Below, piece after piece: positions 1 to 6,869 of a stretch of DNA of 20,345 nucleotides. The stretch lies in contig CAVBBU010000029.1 of the NCBI GenBank assembly GCA_963593765.1, forward strand, positions 1-20,345, given 5' to 3'. Positions within the stretch are counted from its first letter, which is position 1, and every line of letters begins with the position of its first letter. Below the pieces are notes generated by a model. That model had not been told where the DNA came from. It made no database searches and saw nothing but the letters and a program-made list of their open reading frames with translations. A program made the translations under genes and the position numbers. This DNA is from CAVBBU01 sp963593765. Lineage in GTDB: Bacteria; Bacillota; Clostridia; Lachnospirales; Lachnospiraceae.

Positions 1-83
1 AACATGCAGCCGTACATTTTTCAAGCTTGTTCTAAAATAGATACATTCCAACCCTATCTGTTTTGGAGTAAACCTTTTCCTTC

Positions 84-911
84 TTAAGATCCCTTGCTAA
101 GCTTTGCCATCTCCCTGCCATAAAAGAATATATACTGCTGCAATACTCCTGCATATCCATTATATCTTTCTAGCGGAAAGCTGCCATTATAATGCTCATC
201 TATCATCTTTTGTATCCATACATCTACAGGAAATGCTGCTATCCTGTGATACCCAAATAGCATAACACAATTAGCCACCTTTATCCCAACTCCGTATAGC
301 TTAAGAAGGCTATCTCTAAGCTCTTCATCTGAAAGCTTCTCTAATGCTTCTAAATCAAGTTCCCCTATGCTTACCATTTTAGCCGCCCTATATATATAAG
401 CTGCCCTATATCCTACCGAGCACGCCTCTATCTCATCAAGGCTAAGCCTTGATAGCTGCCTTGCACTTGGAAATGCATATCTAATTCCGCATTCCGTCTT
501 TATCCTGCTGCCACACATCTTACATAGCTTTTCAATGCTTGTTTGTATAGCCGGTATGCTCTTTCTTTGTGATATGATAAATGAGATAAGCATCTCCCAC
601 TTATCCTGTCTTAGTATTCTTATTCCCTTTGAATATTTTACCGCACTAGTTAGAAAGCTATCACTCTTTGGCACATTTTTATTATACAGCTTATAATCTG
701 TATCCATATCAAAGTAGCTCTTCCATATGCTCTCATACTCAGACCTGCTGCAGCTAAGCCTATACTCGCCATCACCCATGCCTTTAATGCATAGGCATTT
801 CCCAAATGCTATAAGCTCAAATTCATTATCCGCTATCAGGTTAAATCTGAAGCATTGTCCGCTTGATGCTATCTTACCCATATCAAGCCAGTCTGATTTT
901 ATAGTAATCAT
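84..911 (-). CDS. ogg: OGG1-type 8-oxoguanine DNA glycosylase/AP lyase
   Basis: Base-excision repair enzyme of the HhH-GPD superfamily, 275 aa, expected to excise 8-oxoguanine and nick the abasic site. The N-terminal part carries SSGQCFRF (residues 16-23), matching the GQxFRW-type motif of OGG1 proteins. The helix-hairpin-helix region LYGVGIKVANC (205-215) holds the expected Schiff-base lysine K211. FPVDVW (227-232) supplies the catalytic aspartate D230. One oddity: the segment FIISQRKSIPAI (111-122) lies where I recall OGG1 family members having an Asn-rich QNNNI-like motif that contacts the orphan cytosine, so opposite-base specificity may differ. The ATG start has an AGAGG Shine-Dalgarno just upstream, and only 9 nt separate it from the hemW stop. 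It is therefore probably the third gene of a lepA-hemW-ogg transcript. A 3-methyladenine glycosylase of the wider superfamily is the main alternative. Confidence 0.87.
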   Translation of the reverse strand: MITIKSDWLDMGKIASSGQCFRFNLIADNEFELIAFGKCLCIKGMGDGEYRLSCSRSEYESIWKSYFDMDTDYKLYNKNVPKSDSFLTSAVKYSKGIRILRQDKWEMLISFIISQRKSIPAIQTSIEKLCKMCGSRIKTECGIRYAFPSARQLSRLSLDEIEACSVGYRAAYIYRAAKMVSIGELDLEALEKLSDEELRDSLLKLYGVGIKVANCVMLFGYHRIAAFPVDVWIQKMIDEHYNGSFPLERYNGYAGVLQQYIFFYGREMAKLSKGS

Positions 912-920
912 CTTTTCCTC

Positions 921-2075
921 TTATAGTAAGAAATCACTCATCACAGTATTGCTAACATCTATTCCCTTGTCTGTAAGGCTAATATAAGGCGGCTCGTATT
1001 TAAGAAGTCCCCTTGCCTTATTTTTTCTTATCACAGCATCATATACATTAAACATATTAAGCCCAAATCTGTCCATGAACTCATGTCCTGAAACGCCCTT
1101 CATCATGCGAAGCCCCAAAAACATAAACTCCGACATCTTGTCATTTTGCGACAGCTCCTGTACGTCCTGATATAAAAGTCCCATGTTCTTATGCATATCC
1201 ATATTTATATATGCATTAAGATCTGTTAGATTATGGTATCTGTGATCCAAAAGATAGCTTGATGCACCAAGTCCAACTCCAAGATACGGAACCCCGGTCC
1301 AGTAGCCTATATTGTGTCTGCACTCGTAACCCTTTTTTGCATAATTAGATATCTCATATCTTTCAAGCTCATACTCGCTAAGTATTTCCTTAGTTGCATA
1401 ATACATCTGCCTATCAGTAATATCATCCGGAAGGGCTCTTCTTCCCTCTACATCTCCATAGCTCTCAAAAAAAGGTGTTCCCTTTTCTATTATAAGAGAA
1501 TATGCCGATATATGCTCAGGCCTTAGCATGGCAACCTTTCTGACCGTATTCTTCCATCTATCTAAGGTCTGGCCTGGAAGTGCACTCATAATATCTATAT
1601 TAATATTTTCAAAGCCAACCTGTCTTGATAGCTGGTAGCTCTTTAAAAAATCATCATAGCTATGTATTCTTCCGAGCATTTTTAATTCATCATCATATAC
1701 AGATTGAAGTCCAAAGCTAAGTCTGTTAATTCCACTTTCTCTATAATAAACCAGCTTATCCTCATCTACTGTTCCCGGATTACATTCTATAGTAATCTCT
1801 GCATCTGCTTCTACTGCAAAGCCTTCATATATAGTGCTCATTATATTAGAAATTTGCAGTCCACTAAGCAGCGAAGGAGTTCCTCCGCCAAAAAATATAG
1901 TGCTTATTTGAAAATCATCCAGGTTTTTAGCCTGCATTCTTATTTCTTCTATTAACTGATTTACATATGCCTTTTGCACGGCTTCATCTACACTCATAGA
2001 CAAAAAATCGCAATAATTACATTTGCGTACGCAAAAAGGAATATGTATATATAGCTCCATTTTATTTTTATTCAT
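921..2075 (-). CDS. hemW: Radical SAM heme chaperone HemW
   Basis: 384-aa radical SAM protein of the HemN/HemW family. The cluster motif is CX3CX2C at C15, C19 and C22, followed by Asp-Phe. HemW proteins have Phe in that position where true coproporphyrinogen dehydrogenase HemN has a fourth Cys, so this is HemW, a heme-binding chaperone, and not a HemN enzyme. Further family motifs are FFGGGTPSLL (residues 61-70), GINRLSFGLQS and DIMSALPGQT. The length fits HemW (about 380 aa). Its ATG overlaps the end of lepA by 8 nt (ATGAATAA). No convincing Shine-Dalgarno precedes it, so translation is probably coupled to lepA. A start at Met6 is also possible. The lepA-hemW pairing is conserved in Firmicutes, where hrcA usually follows; here ogg follows instead. 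Confidence 0.94.
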   Translation of the reverse strand: MNKNKMELYIHIPFCVRKCNYCDFLSMSVDEAVQKAYVNQLIEEIRMQAKNLDDFQISTIFFGGGTPSLLSGLQISNIMSTIYEGFAVEADAEITIECNPGTVDEDKLVYYRESGINRLSFGLQSVYDDELKMLGRIHSYDDFLKSYQLSRQVGFENINIDIMSALPGQTLDRWKNTVRKVAMLRPEHISAYSLIIEKGTPFFESYGDVEGRRALPDDITDRQMYYATKEILSEYELERYEISNYAKKGYECRHNIGYWTGVPYLGVGLGASSYLLDHRYHNLTDLNAYINMDMHKNMGLLYQDVQELSQNDKMSEFMFLGLRMMKGVSGHEFMDRFGLNMFNVYDAVIRKNKARGLLKYEPPYISLTDKGIDVSNTVMSDFLL

Positions 2076-3882
2076 CGTCTAATTTAAGCACACTCATAAA
2101 AGCCTTCTGCGGTATCTCTACGCTGCCAAACTGTCGCATACGCTTCTTACCTTCCTTTTGCTTTTCAAGCAACTTTTTCTTTCTTGTTATATCTCCGCCG
2201 TAGCACTTAGCTAAAACGTCCTTCCTAAGTGCCTTTATAGTTTCTCTTGCTATTACCTTGCCACCTATAGCAGCCTGAATAGGTATTTCAAAAAGATGCC
2301 TTGGGATCTCCTCCTTTAGCTTCTCGCACATCCTTCTTCCTCTTTCATATGCAGAGTCTGCATGTACTATAAATGAAAGAGCATCTATCTCCTCGTGGTT
2401 AATTAGAATATCCAGCTTAACCAGCTTCGACTCCTTATATCCCTTAATCTCATAATCAAGCGATGCATAACCTTTAGACCTAGATTTAAGTGCATCAAAG
2501 AAATCATATATAATCTCGTTAAGCGGAAGCTCATACTTAAGTATAGCTCTTCCCATCTCTATATACTCTGTGCTTATATAGCTTCCTCTTCTTTCCTGAC
2601 AAAGAGTCATAATAGCTCCAACAAATTCCTTAGTAACCATTATCTCTGCTGAAACTATAGGCTCTTCCATATATTCTATCTCACTAGGATCAGGAAGGTT
2701 AGAAGGATTAGTAAGCTCTAGCATCTCACCATTAGTTTTATATACTCTATATACAACTCCCGGTGCTGTAGTAACCAGGTCAAGGTTGTATTCTCTCTCT
2801 AGTCTTTCCTGTATAACCTCAAGGTGTAAAAGTCCTAAAAAGCCTGCTCTAAATCCAAAGCCAAGTGCGATAGATGTCTCCGGCTCGTAGAATAATGAAG
2901 CATCATTAAGCTGCAGCTTTTCAAGTGCATCCCTAAGCTCATTATACTTAGCACCATCTGCAGGATACAGTCCGCAGTATACCATAGGCGTTACCTTTTT
3001 GTATCCTGGTAGCGGCTCCTTACAAGGATTATCAGCATCTGTAACCGTATCGCCAACTCTTGTGTCCTTTACATTTTTAATGCTGGCGGTTATATATCCA
3101 ACCATACCTGCCTCAAGGCTGTCGCAAGGTATAAACTGACCTGCACCAAAATATCCAACCTCTACAACCTCTTCACATGCACCTGTCGCCATCATGCGAA
3201 TCTTAGTTCCCTTTTTAACTACGCCGTCCATCATCCTAACAAAGACGATTACGCCCTTATACGAATCATATATTGAATCAAATATAAGTGCTCTCATAGG
3301 TGCATTTTCATCGCCCTCAGGTGACGGAAGCTTCTCTACTATAGCCTCTAAAACCTCGTCTATGCCTATGCCCTGCTTTGCAGAAATTCTCGGTGCATCC
3401 TGTGCTTCTATTCCTATAACATCCTCTATCTCCTCGGCAACCTCATCCGGTCTTGCACTAGGAAGATCTATCTTATTAATTACAGGTATTACCTCTAGGT
3501 CATGGTCTAGTGCTAGGTAAACATTTGCCAAAGTTTGTGCTTCTATACCCTGTGCTGCATCTACAACAAGAATAGCACCATCACATGCTGCAAGGCTTCT
3601 CGATACCTCATAATTAAAATCTACATGTCCGGGTGTATCTATAAGATTAAAAATATATTCCTGTCCGTTTTTTGCATTGTATATAATTCTAACTGCCTGA
3701 CTTTTTATTGTAATGCCTCGCTCTCTTTCTAGCTCCATATTATCAAGAACCTGAGCCTGCATCTCACGGCTAGTTAGAGTACCTGTTTTTTCTATTATTC
3801 TATCTGCAAGCGTAGACTTGCCATGGTCTATATGTGCTATAATGCAAAAGTTACGCACTCTGCTGCGGTCGATTGTTGACAT
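2068..3882 (-). CDS. lepA: Elongation factor 4 (LepA), ribosome back-translocase
   Basis: 604-aa translational GTPase, close to the usual length of about 600 aa. G1 is AHIDHGKS (residues 16-23), the switch-I signature is RGITI (55-59), G3 is DTPGH (82-86) and G4 is NKID (136-139). These are followed by EF-G-like domains and the LepA-specific C-terminal domain, including the conserved CYGGDITRKKKLL stretch near residue 555. The protein is thought to remodel stalled or mistranslocated ribosomes and assist in initiation or 30S biogenesis. The ATG start has GAGAGG six bases upstream. It heads the minus-strand unit lepA-hemW-ogg and is divergent from rpsT. In sporulating relatives gpr and spoIIP lie between rpsT and lepA; neither is present here. 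Confidence 0.98.
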   Translation of the reverse strand: MSTIDRSRVRNFCIIAHIDHGKSTLADRIIEKTGTLTSREMQAQVLDNMELERERGITIKSQAVRIIYNAKNGQEYIFNLIDTPGHVDFNYEVSRSLAACDGAILVVDAAQGIEAQTLANVYLALDHDLEVIPVINKIDLPSARPDEVAEEIEDVIGIEAQDAPRISAKQGIGIDEVLEAIVEKLPSPEGDENAPMRALIFDSIYDSYKGVIVFVRMMDGVVKKGTKIRMMATGACEEVVEVGYFGAGQFIPCDSLEAGMVGYITASIKNVKDTRVGDTVTDADNPCKEPLPGYKKVTPMVYCGLYPADGAKYNELRDALEKLQLNDASLFYEPETSIALGFGFRAGFLGLLHLEVIQERLEREYNLDLVTTAPGVVYRVYKTNGEMLELTNPSNLPDPSEIEYMEEPIVSAEIMVTKEFVGAIMTLCQERRGSYISTEYIEMGRAILKYELPLNEIIYDFFDALKSRSKGYASLDYEIKGYKESKLVKLDILINHEEIDALSFIVHADSAYERGRRMCEKLKEEIPRHLFEIPIQAAIGGKVIARETIKALRKDVLAKCYGGDITRKKKLLEKQKEGKKRMRQFGSVEIPQKAFMSVLKLDDE

Positions 3883-3915
3883 AATATACCTCTCAATAAT
3901 TATCTGGGAAATGTA

Positions 3916-3944
3916 ACTATAACATTAATTCTTACTCCTTGCAA
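3916..3944 (-). promoter_or_regulatory. Probable sigma-A promoter of lepA-hemW-ogg
   Basis: On the minus strand TTGCAA (3944-3939) is followed by a 17-bp spacer and TATAGT (3921-3916). The -35 matches four of six consensus positions and the -10 five of six. The predicted start is about 30 bases before the lepA ATG, which leaves room for its GAGAGG ribosome-binding site. A second -35-like TTGTCA lies just upstream but lacks a well-spaced -10. The site is inferred from consensus only. Confidence 0.5.
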
Positions 3945-3954
3945 GATTTCCTTC

Positions 3955-3983
3955 TTGACAATATCCCTTCTATAGCATAGAAT
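3955..3983 (+). promoter_or_regulatory. Strong sigma-A promoter of rpsT
   Basis: A perfect -35 TTGACA (3955-3960), a 17-bp spacer and TAGAAT (3978-3983, five of six matches to TATAAT) form a near-consensus vegetative promoter. Transcription would start near 3990 and give a leader of about 75 nt before the rpsT TTG start. The -35 lies only 10 bp from the lepA -35 on the other strand, so the two polymerases would bind nearly back-to-back. Confidence 0.8.
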
Positions 3984-4064
3984 AAGCAGGTATGTTTACA
4001 TTGAACTGTCCGTGTCCAGACTTCGATGCTAACTTAAAGAACAAATAATATGGAGGTAAAAAAG

Positions 4065-4328
4065 TTGGCTAACATTAAATCTGCTAAGAAGAGAATTCTT
4101 ACAACTGCTACAAGAACTGAGAAGAACAAGGCTATTAAGTCAAAGGTTAAGACAGCAGCTAAGAAGGTTGAGACTGCTATAGCTTCAGGCGATAAGGCAG
4201 CAGCTAAGGAAAAGCTTCATGATGCTGTAGTTGAGTATACTAAGGCAACCAGCAAGGGCGTATACCACAAGAATACTTCTTCTCGTAAGATATCGAGATT
4301 ATCTAAGTCTGTAGACGCTATGGAATAA
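4065..4328 (+). CDS. rpsT: 30S ribosomal protein S20, TTG start
   Basis: 87-aa small basic ribosomal protein that binds 16S rRNA in the 30S subunit. After the start the protein reads ANIKSAKKRI, the classic S20 N-terminus, then a Lys/Ala-rich helical body and the C-terminal segment KGVYHKNTSSRKISRLSK. The upstream ATG at 4050 is not the start: it overlaps the Shine-Dalgarno GGAGGT (4052-4057), and the TTG at 4065 is spaced 7 nt from that site. Using the ATG would add five residues (MEVKK) unlike the family. A UUG start is also known for E. coli rpsT, where poor initiation contributes to feedback control. The gene is monocistronic, with a strong promoter upstream and a strong terminator downstream. 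It is the only conserved housekeeping gene on the plus strand here. Confidence 0.97.
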   Translation: MANIKSAKKRILTTATRTEKNKAIKSKVKTAAKKVETAIASGDKAAAKEKLHDAVVEYTKATSKGVYHKNTSSRKISRLSKSVDAME

Positions 4329-4341
4329 AAACCAAAAAATA

Positions 4342-4389
4342 GACCCACATAAGGAAGCTAACATTGAGCCTATGTGGGTATTTTTTTTT
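4342..4389 (+). terminator. Rho-independent terminator of rpsT
   Basis: The stem CCCACATAAGG / CCTATGTGGG has a single bulged A and a loop of about 14 nt. It is followed within two bases by a run of nine T (4381-4389). It begins 14 nt after the rpsT stop codon and should effectively isolate rpsT from the downstream cassette. Confidence 0.9.
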
Positions 4390-4425
4390 ATCAAATAGGA
4401 AACTTCATTTCCTAATTTGATAAAA
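4386..4425. repeat. Long inverted repeat (hairpin) after the rpsT terminator
   Basis: A 17-base left arm, TTTTATCAAATAGGAAA (4386-4402), pairs with 4408-4425 across a 5-base loop with one bulged A. The left arm overlaps the T-tract of the rpsT terminator, and the right arm ends in AAAA. Read from the minus strand it is itself a hairpin followed by T residues. It may therefore be a second, opposite-facing terminator, or the edge of the inserted cassette. Confidence 0.65.
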
Positions 4426-4456
4426 CGCTCCGCGTGGATCGCACTGCGGCGGAGTG
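4426..4456. repeat. GC-rich hairpin upstream of the polymerase gene
   Basis: CGCTCCGC (4426-4433) pairs with GCGGAGTG (4449-4456) with one wobble. Inside the loop GTG and CAC can also pair. It directly abuts the preceding AT-rich hairpin. It is markedly more GC-rich than the surroundings and shows no coding signature. Confidence 0.5.
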
Positions 4457-4465
4457 GGAGATGTC

Positions 4466-4513
4466 GCTTTGCGCCCCGCCGCAGGCTGAGAATCCTGCGA
4501 GGCAGGATTCTTT
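4466..4513 (+). repeat. 48-bp inverted repeat, left copy
   Basis: This GC-rich 48-bp segment matches the reverse complement of 6791-6838 at 43 of 48 positions by direct base-by-base comparison. Shared cores are GCTTTGCG, CCCGCCGCAGGC, GAGAATCCTG and GAGGCAG. This copy also contains a perfect hairpin, AGAATCCTGC-GAG-GCAGGATTCT (4489-4511). The two copies flank the GT2-TagF gene. The base composition contrasts with the AT-rich surroundings, which suggests a dispersed repeat element and not coding sequence, although it stays open in the frame of the downstream gene. Confidence 0.85.
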
Positions 4514-4514
4514 C

Positions 4515-4542
4515 TTGATTCACAAGAATTACAACATAGAAT
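4515..4542 (+). promoter_or_regulatory. Possible promoter of the glycerol-phosphate polymer cassette
   Basis: TTGATT (4515-4520), a 16-bp spacer and TAGAAT (4537-4542) form an acceptable sigma-A-like pair. It lies immediately inside the left repeat and just before the ATG at 4566. The predicted start leaves a very short leader and would fall close to the AAGGA at 4546-4550, so the assignment is weak. Some promoter is needed here because rpsT is well terminated. Confidence 0.3.
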
Positions 4543-4565
4543 CACAAGGAAAAGAGATAAGAAAA

Positions 4566-6779
4566 ATGATTATACATGATACATTACAAAGTGCGGGTAA
4601 AGAATTGCCTCTTATTTCAGTTATCTCATCTGTGTATAATACACAAGATTATCTCCCGATAAGCATCGAATCTATTATAAATCAGACGTATCCTAACTGG
4701 GAACTGATCCTAATCGATGACGGCTCAACCGACAACAGCACAGAAATCATCAAGCGATACACTGCTACAGATTCAAGAATAAAGCTGATTCAAAATGAAA
4801 ATCATGGCCAGGGATATGAGAGAAATCTCGGACTGAGAATAGCAAGCGGTAAGTATGTTATGTTTCTTGACAGCGACGACTACCTAAGAAGTGAGACGAT
4901 GGATCTGGCAGTTGCCAAGCTGGAAAGGGAGAAAACGGACTTTGTCGTCTTCGACTATTATTACTACAATCCTATCAGCAGAGCTATAAACTATCATAGT
5001 GCAGACCCCTATTTTGCCGAGAAAAAGCTTGGAAAATCTGAGTGCCTGCAGTTATTGAAAGCCGAAACATTTTACTCAATGAACAAAATGTTCCGAATTG
5101 ATTTTTTAAAGAAAAACTCAGTCACGTTTGGTGAAGGATACATATATGAAGATATAGAATTTTGGGGCAAGGCCGCCCTGTCTGCAGAAAATGTCTCTTT
5201 GATACATTCACCACTTTATAGAATAACTATAAATGCAAGCTCGTCAACCAAAACAAAATATGATACTGATTGGCACAGCAGTAGCTTTATAAAAGCTATG
5301 AATGCCTCCGTAAAGCTATTGAATGAGTCTGAAAAAATTGATGACCGAAGCAGATATAATACACTTTTGTATCTTTATCGAAAATTTGTCATTTACTATT
5401 CTAAACGCACACCTAACCGCTATAAAAGAAAACTTCTTGTGGGATTTGCAGACAATGCATCTTCCCTGGGGCAGCTTACTGATTTTGGAGAGGCTAGAAT
5501 GTTTTCTTTCCTTATCAGGCATGATGCTTTTGTAAAGAAAAAATATTTGTTTTTTCAATCAGCACTTTTGTATTCGTTAACATTAAAGCCATGGGCACTT
5601 GCCGCAGCATTCAAAATAAAAAGAAAATTCAACGGTGTCTGCAGCAAACTTCAGAGTAAAACACGAAAAAGAAGTCTGTTAGATGAATATGCAGACGAAC
5701 TGGAAAAACCATTGTACAGGGATGTCATACTTTTTATGGGTTTTGATTATAGGTATACAGGGAATTCCAGATATCTGTTCGAGGAGTTAAGAGGCAATCT
5801 GCCAGACGGAATGAAGGTTTATTATGTTACCGACAGTGCATTTGTCCCGATCGAAAGCAGAATTAAGCCAAATAGTCAAGCAATGTATCAATTTGTTGCA
5901 AGAGCAAAAACCATTGTCTTTGAGACATGGATCCCGCAGTGCTTCAAGCACCGTAGCGAAAGCACATGGATCCAGCTCTGGCACGGAACTCCGCTCAAGC
6001 GTCTAGCGTTTGATTCCCATGAGAAACAAGGCACTGGAAGAGCTCCAACTAATAAATGCACTAAGTTTAATGATATTCAAAGATGGGATTATCTGCTGGC
6101 AGATTCAAATGAGGCGATATCGTATTTTAGAACATGCTTTCTGTTCCCAGAGTCTAAGCAGCTGGCACTTGGCTACCCAAGAGTGAAATATCTGCTAAAG
6201 CATAGAGAGCATAAAGAATATATAGATTTTCTAAAAGAACTTTACGGTGTTTCAAGGGATAAGAAAATAGTCCTCTATCTTCCGACATGGCGTGACTATA
6301 ATTCTGGCAAGAACAAAGTGGACAGCGATGATTTTGATTTAAGCTATCTGGTGGATTTGAATAGGCTTCAACTGCTTTTAGGGGATGAATATGAGCTAGT
6401 CTATAAGGATCACGTATTTTTATCAAAGCCTGAAAATGTAAATTTCAAGAATTACAGTGGTGCAGAAACTCAGGAGCTACTACTGATCGCCGATTACTTA
6501 CTAACTGACTATTCCTCAGTCATGTTTGATGCTATGGCAATTGATATACCTGTTATACTATATTGCAATGATTTTGAAAGATTCGACGAGAACAGGGGCG
6601 TTTATGAAGAAATGTGGAATGCACTAAAGCCATTTGTATGCGATGACACGACTAAGGTACGCGACATGATAGTTAATTATAAAATTGATGAACATTATCT
6701 GATAATAAAAGAGAAATATTCTTACAACCCAACAGGTGAAAGCCTAGTTGATTTTGTAATTGATAAGGCATGTAGATAG
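4566..6779 (+). CDS. Fused GT2 glycosyltransferase and CDP-glycerol glycerophosphotransferase (TagF/TagB-like)
   Basis: 737-aa two-domain enzyme. Residues about 15-235 form a GT-A family 2 glycosyltransferase, with PLISVISSVYN, LIDDGSTDNS (acidic pair D51-D52) and the metal-binding-type LDSDD (101-105). After a basic helical linker (about 280-375), residues about 383-735 form a CDP-glycerol glycerophosphotransferase domain. Its landmarks are the LWHGTPLKR motif (471-479, H473), YLPTWRD (571-577), a His at 616 and LLTDYSSVMFDAM (645-657). It likely adds a sugar and glycerol-phosphate units to a wall or lipoteichoic-like polymer at the inner membrane face. The frame stays open back to a GTG at 4434, but that 44-residue extension is repeat-derived. 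The ATG at 4566 begins just before the conserved GT2 core, so I prefer it, although its ribosome site (AAGGA, about 15 nt away) is weak. The tagD gene downstream would supply the donor. The exact glycan is unknown. Confidence 0.9.
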   Translation: MIIHDTLQSAGKELPLISVISSVYNTQDYLPISIESIINQTYPNWELILIDDGSTDNSTEIIKRYTATDSRIKLIQNENHGQGYERNLGLRIASGKYVMFLDSDDYLRSETMDLAVAKLEREKTDFVVFDYYYYNPISRAINYHSADPYFAEKKLGKSECLQLLKAETFYSMNKMFRIDFLKKNSVTFGEGYIYEDIEFWGKAALSAENVSLIHSPLYRITINASSSTKTKYDTDWHSSSFIKAMNASVKLLNESEKIDDRSRYNTLLYLYRKFVIYYSKRTPNRYKRKLLVGFADNASSLGQLTDFGEARMFSFLIRHDAFVKKKYLFFQSALLYSLTLKPWALAAAFKIKRKFNGVCSKLQSKTRKRSLLDEYADELEKPLYRDVILFMGFDYRYTGNSRYLFEELRGNLPDGMKVYYVTDSAFVPIESRIKPNSQAMYQFVARAKTIVFETWIPQCFKHRSESTWIQLWHGTPLKRLAFDSHEKQGTGRAPTNKCTKFNDIQRWDYLLADSNEAISYFRTCFLFPESKQLALGYPRVKYLLKHREHKEYIDFLKELYGVSRDKKIVLYLPTWRDYNSGKNKVDSDDFDLSYLVDLNRLQLLLGDEYELVYKDHVFLSKPENVNFKNYSGAETQELLLIADYLLTDYSSVMFDAMAIDIPVILYCNDFERFDENRGVYEEMWNALKPFVCDDTTKVRDMIVNYKIDEHYLIIKEKYSYNPTGESLVDFVIDKACR

Positions 6780-6790
6780 CAGCTGATGAC

Positions 6791-6838
6791 AAAGACTTCT
6801 GCCTCACAGGATTCTCCGCCTGCGGCGGGTCGCAAAGC
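6791..6838 (-). repeat. 48-bp inverted repeat, right copy
   Basis: Reverse-complement copy of 4466-4513 with five mismatches in 48. It lies in the 90-base gap between the polymerase stop (6779) and the tagD ATG (6870). The internal hairpin that is perfect in the left copy is degenerate here, pairing only with mismatches or wobbles. In the plus direction this copy reads like the right half of a large palindrome whose left half is the other copy. It remains open in the tagD frame, so an automated call would add 28 spurious residues to TagD. Confidence 0.85.
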
Positions 6839-6869
6839 AGCAGAAAACTTCGAATCGAGAAAGGATACT

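Noticed and set aside
1..83. Possible beginning of another minus-strand gene after ogg
   Set aside because: A frame from a TTG stays open to the left edge (about 17 codons), but there is no convincing ribosome site and no family match in so short a stretch. An hrcA start or CIRCE element, expected in this neighbourhood, was looked for and not seen.
3194..3520. 108-codon plus-strand frame inside lepA
   Set aside because: It is antisense to highly conserved LepA sequence, with no start signals and Ser/Ile-rich composition typical of shadow frames.
3984..4064. Riboswitch or S20-binding leader in the rpsT 5' UTR
   Set aside because: The leader is about 75 nt and I could not find a stable, convincing stem or a known riboswitch core. 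Autoregulation is possible but not supported by visible structure.
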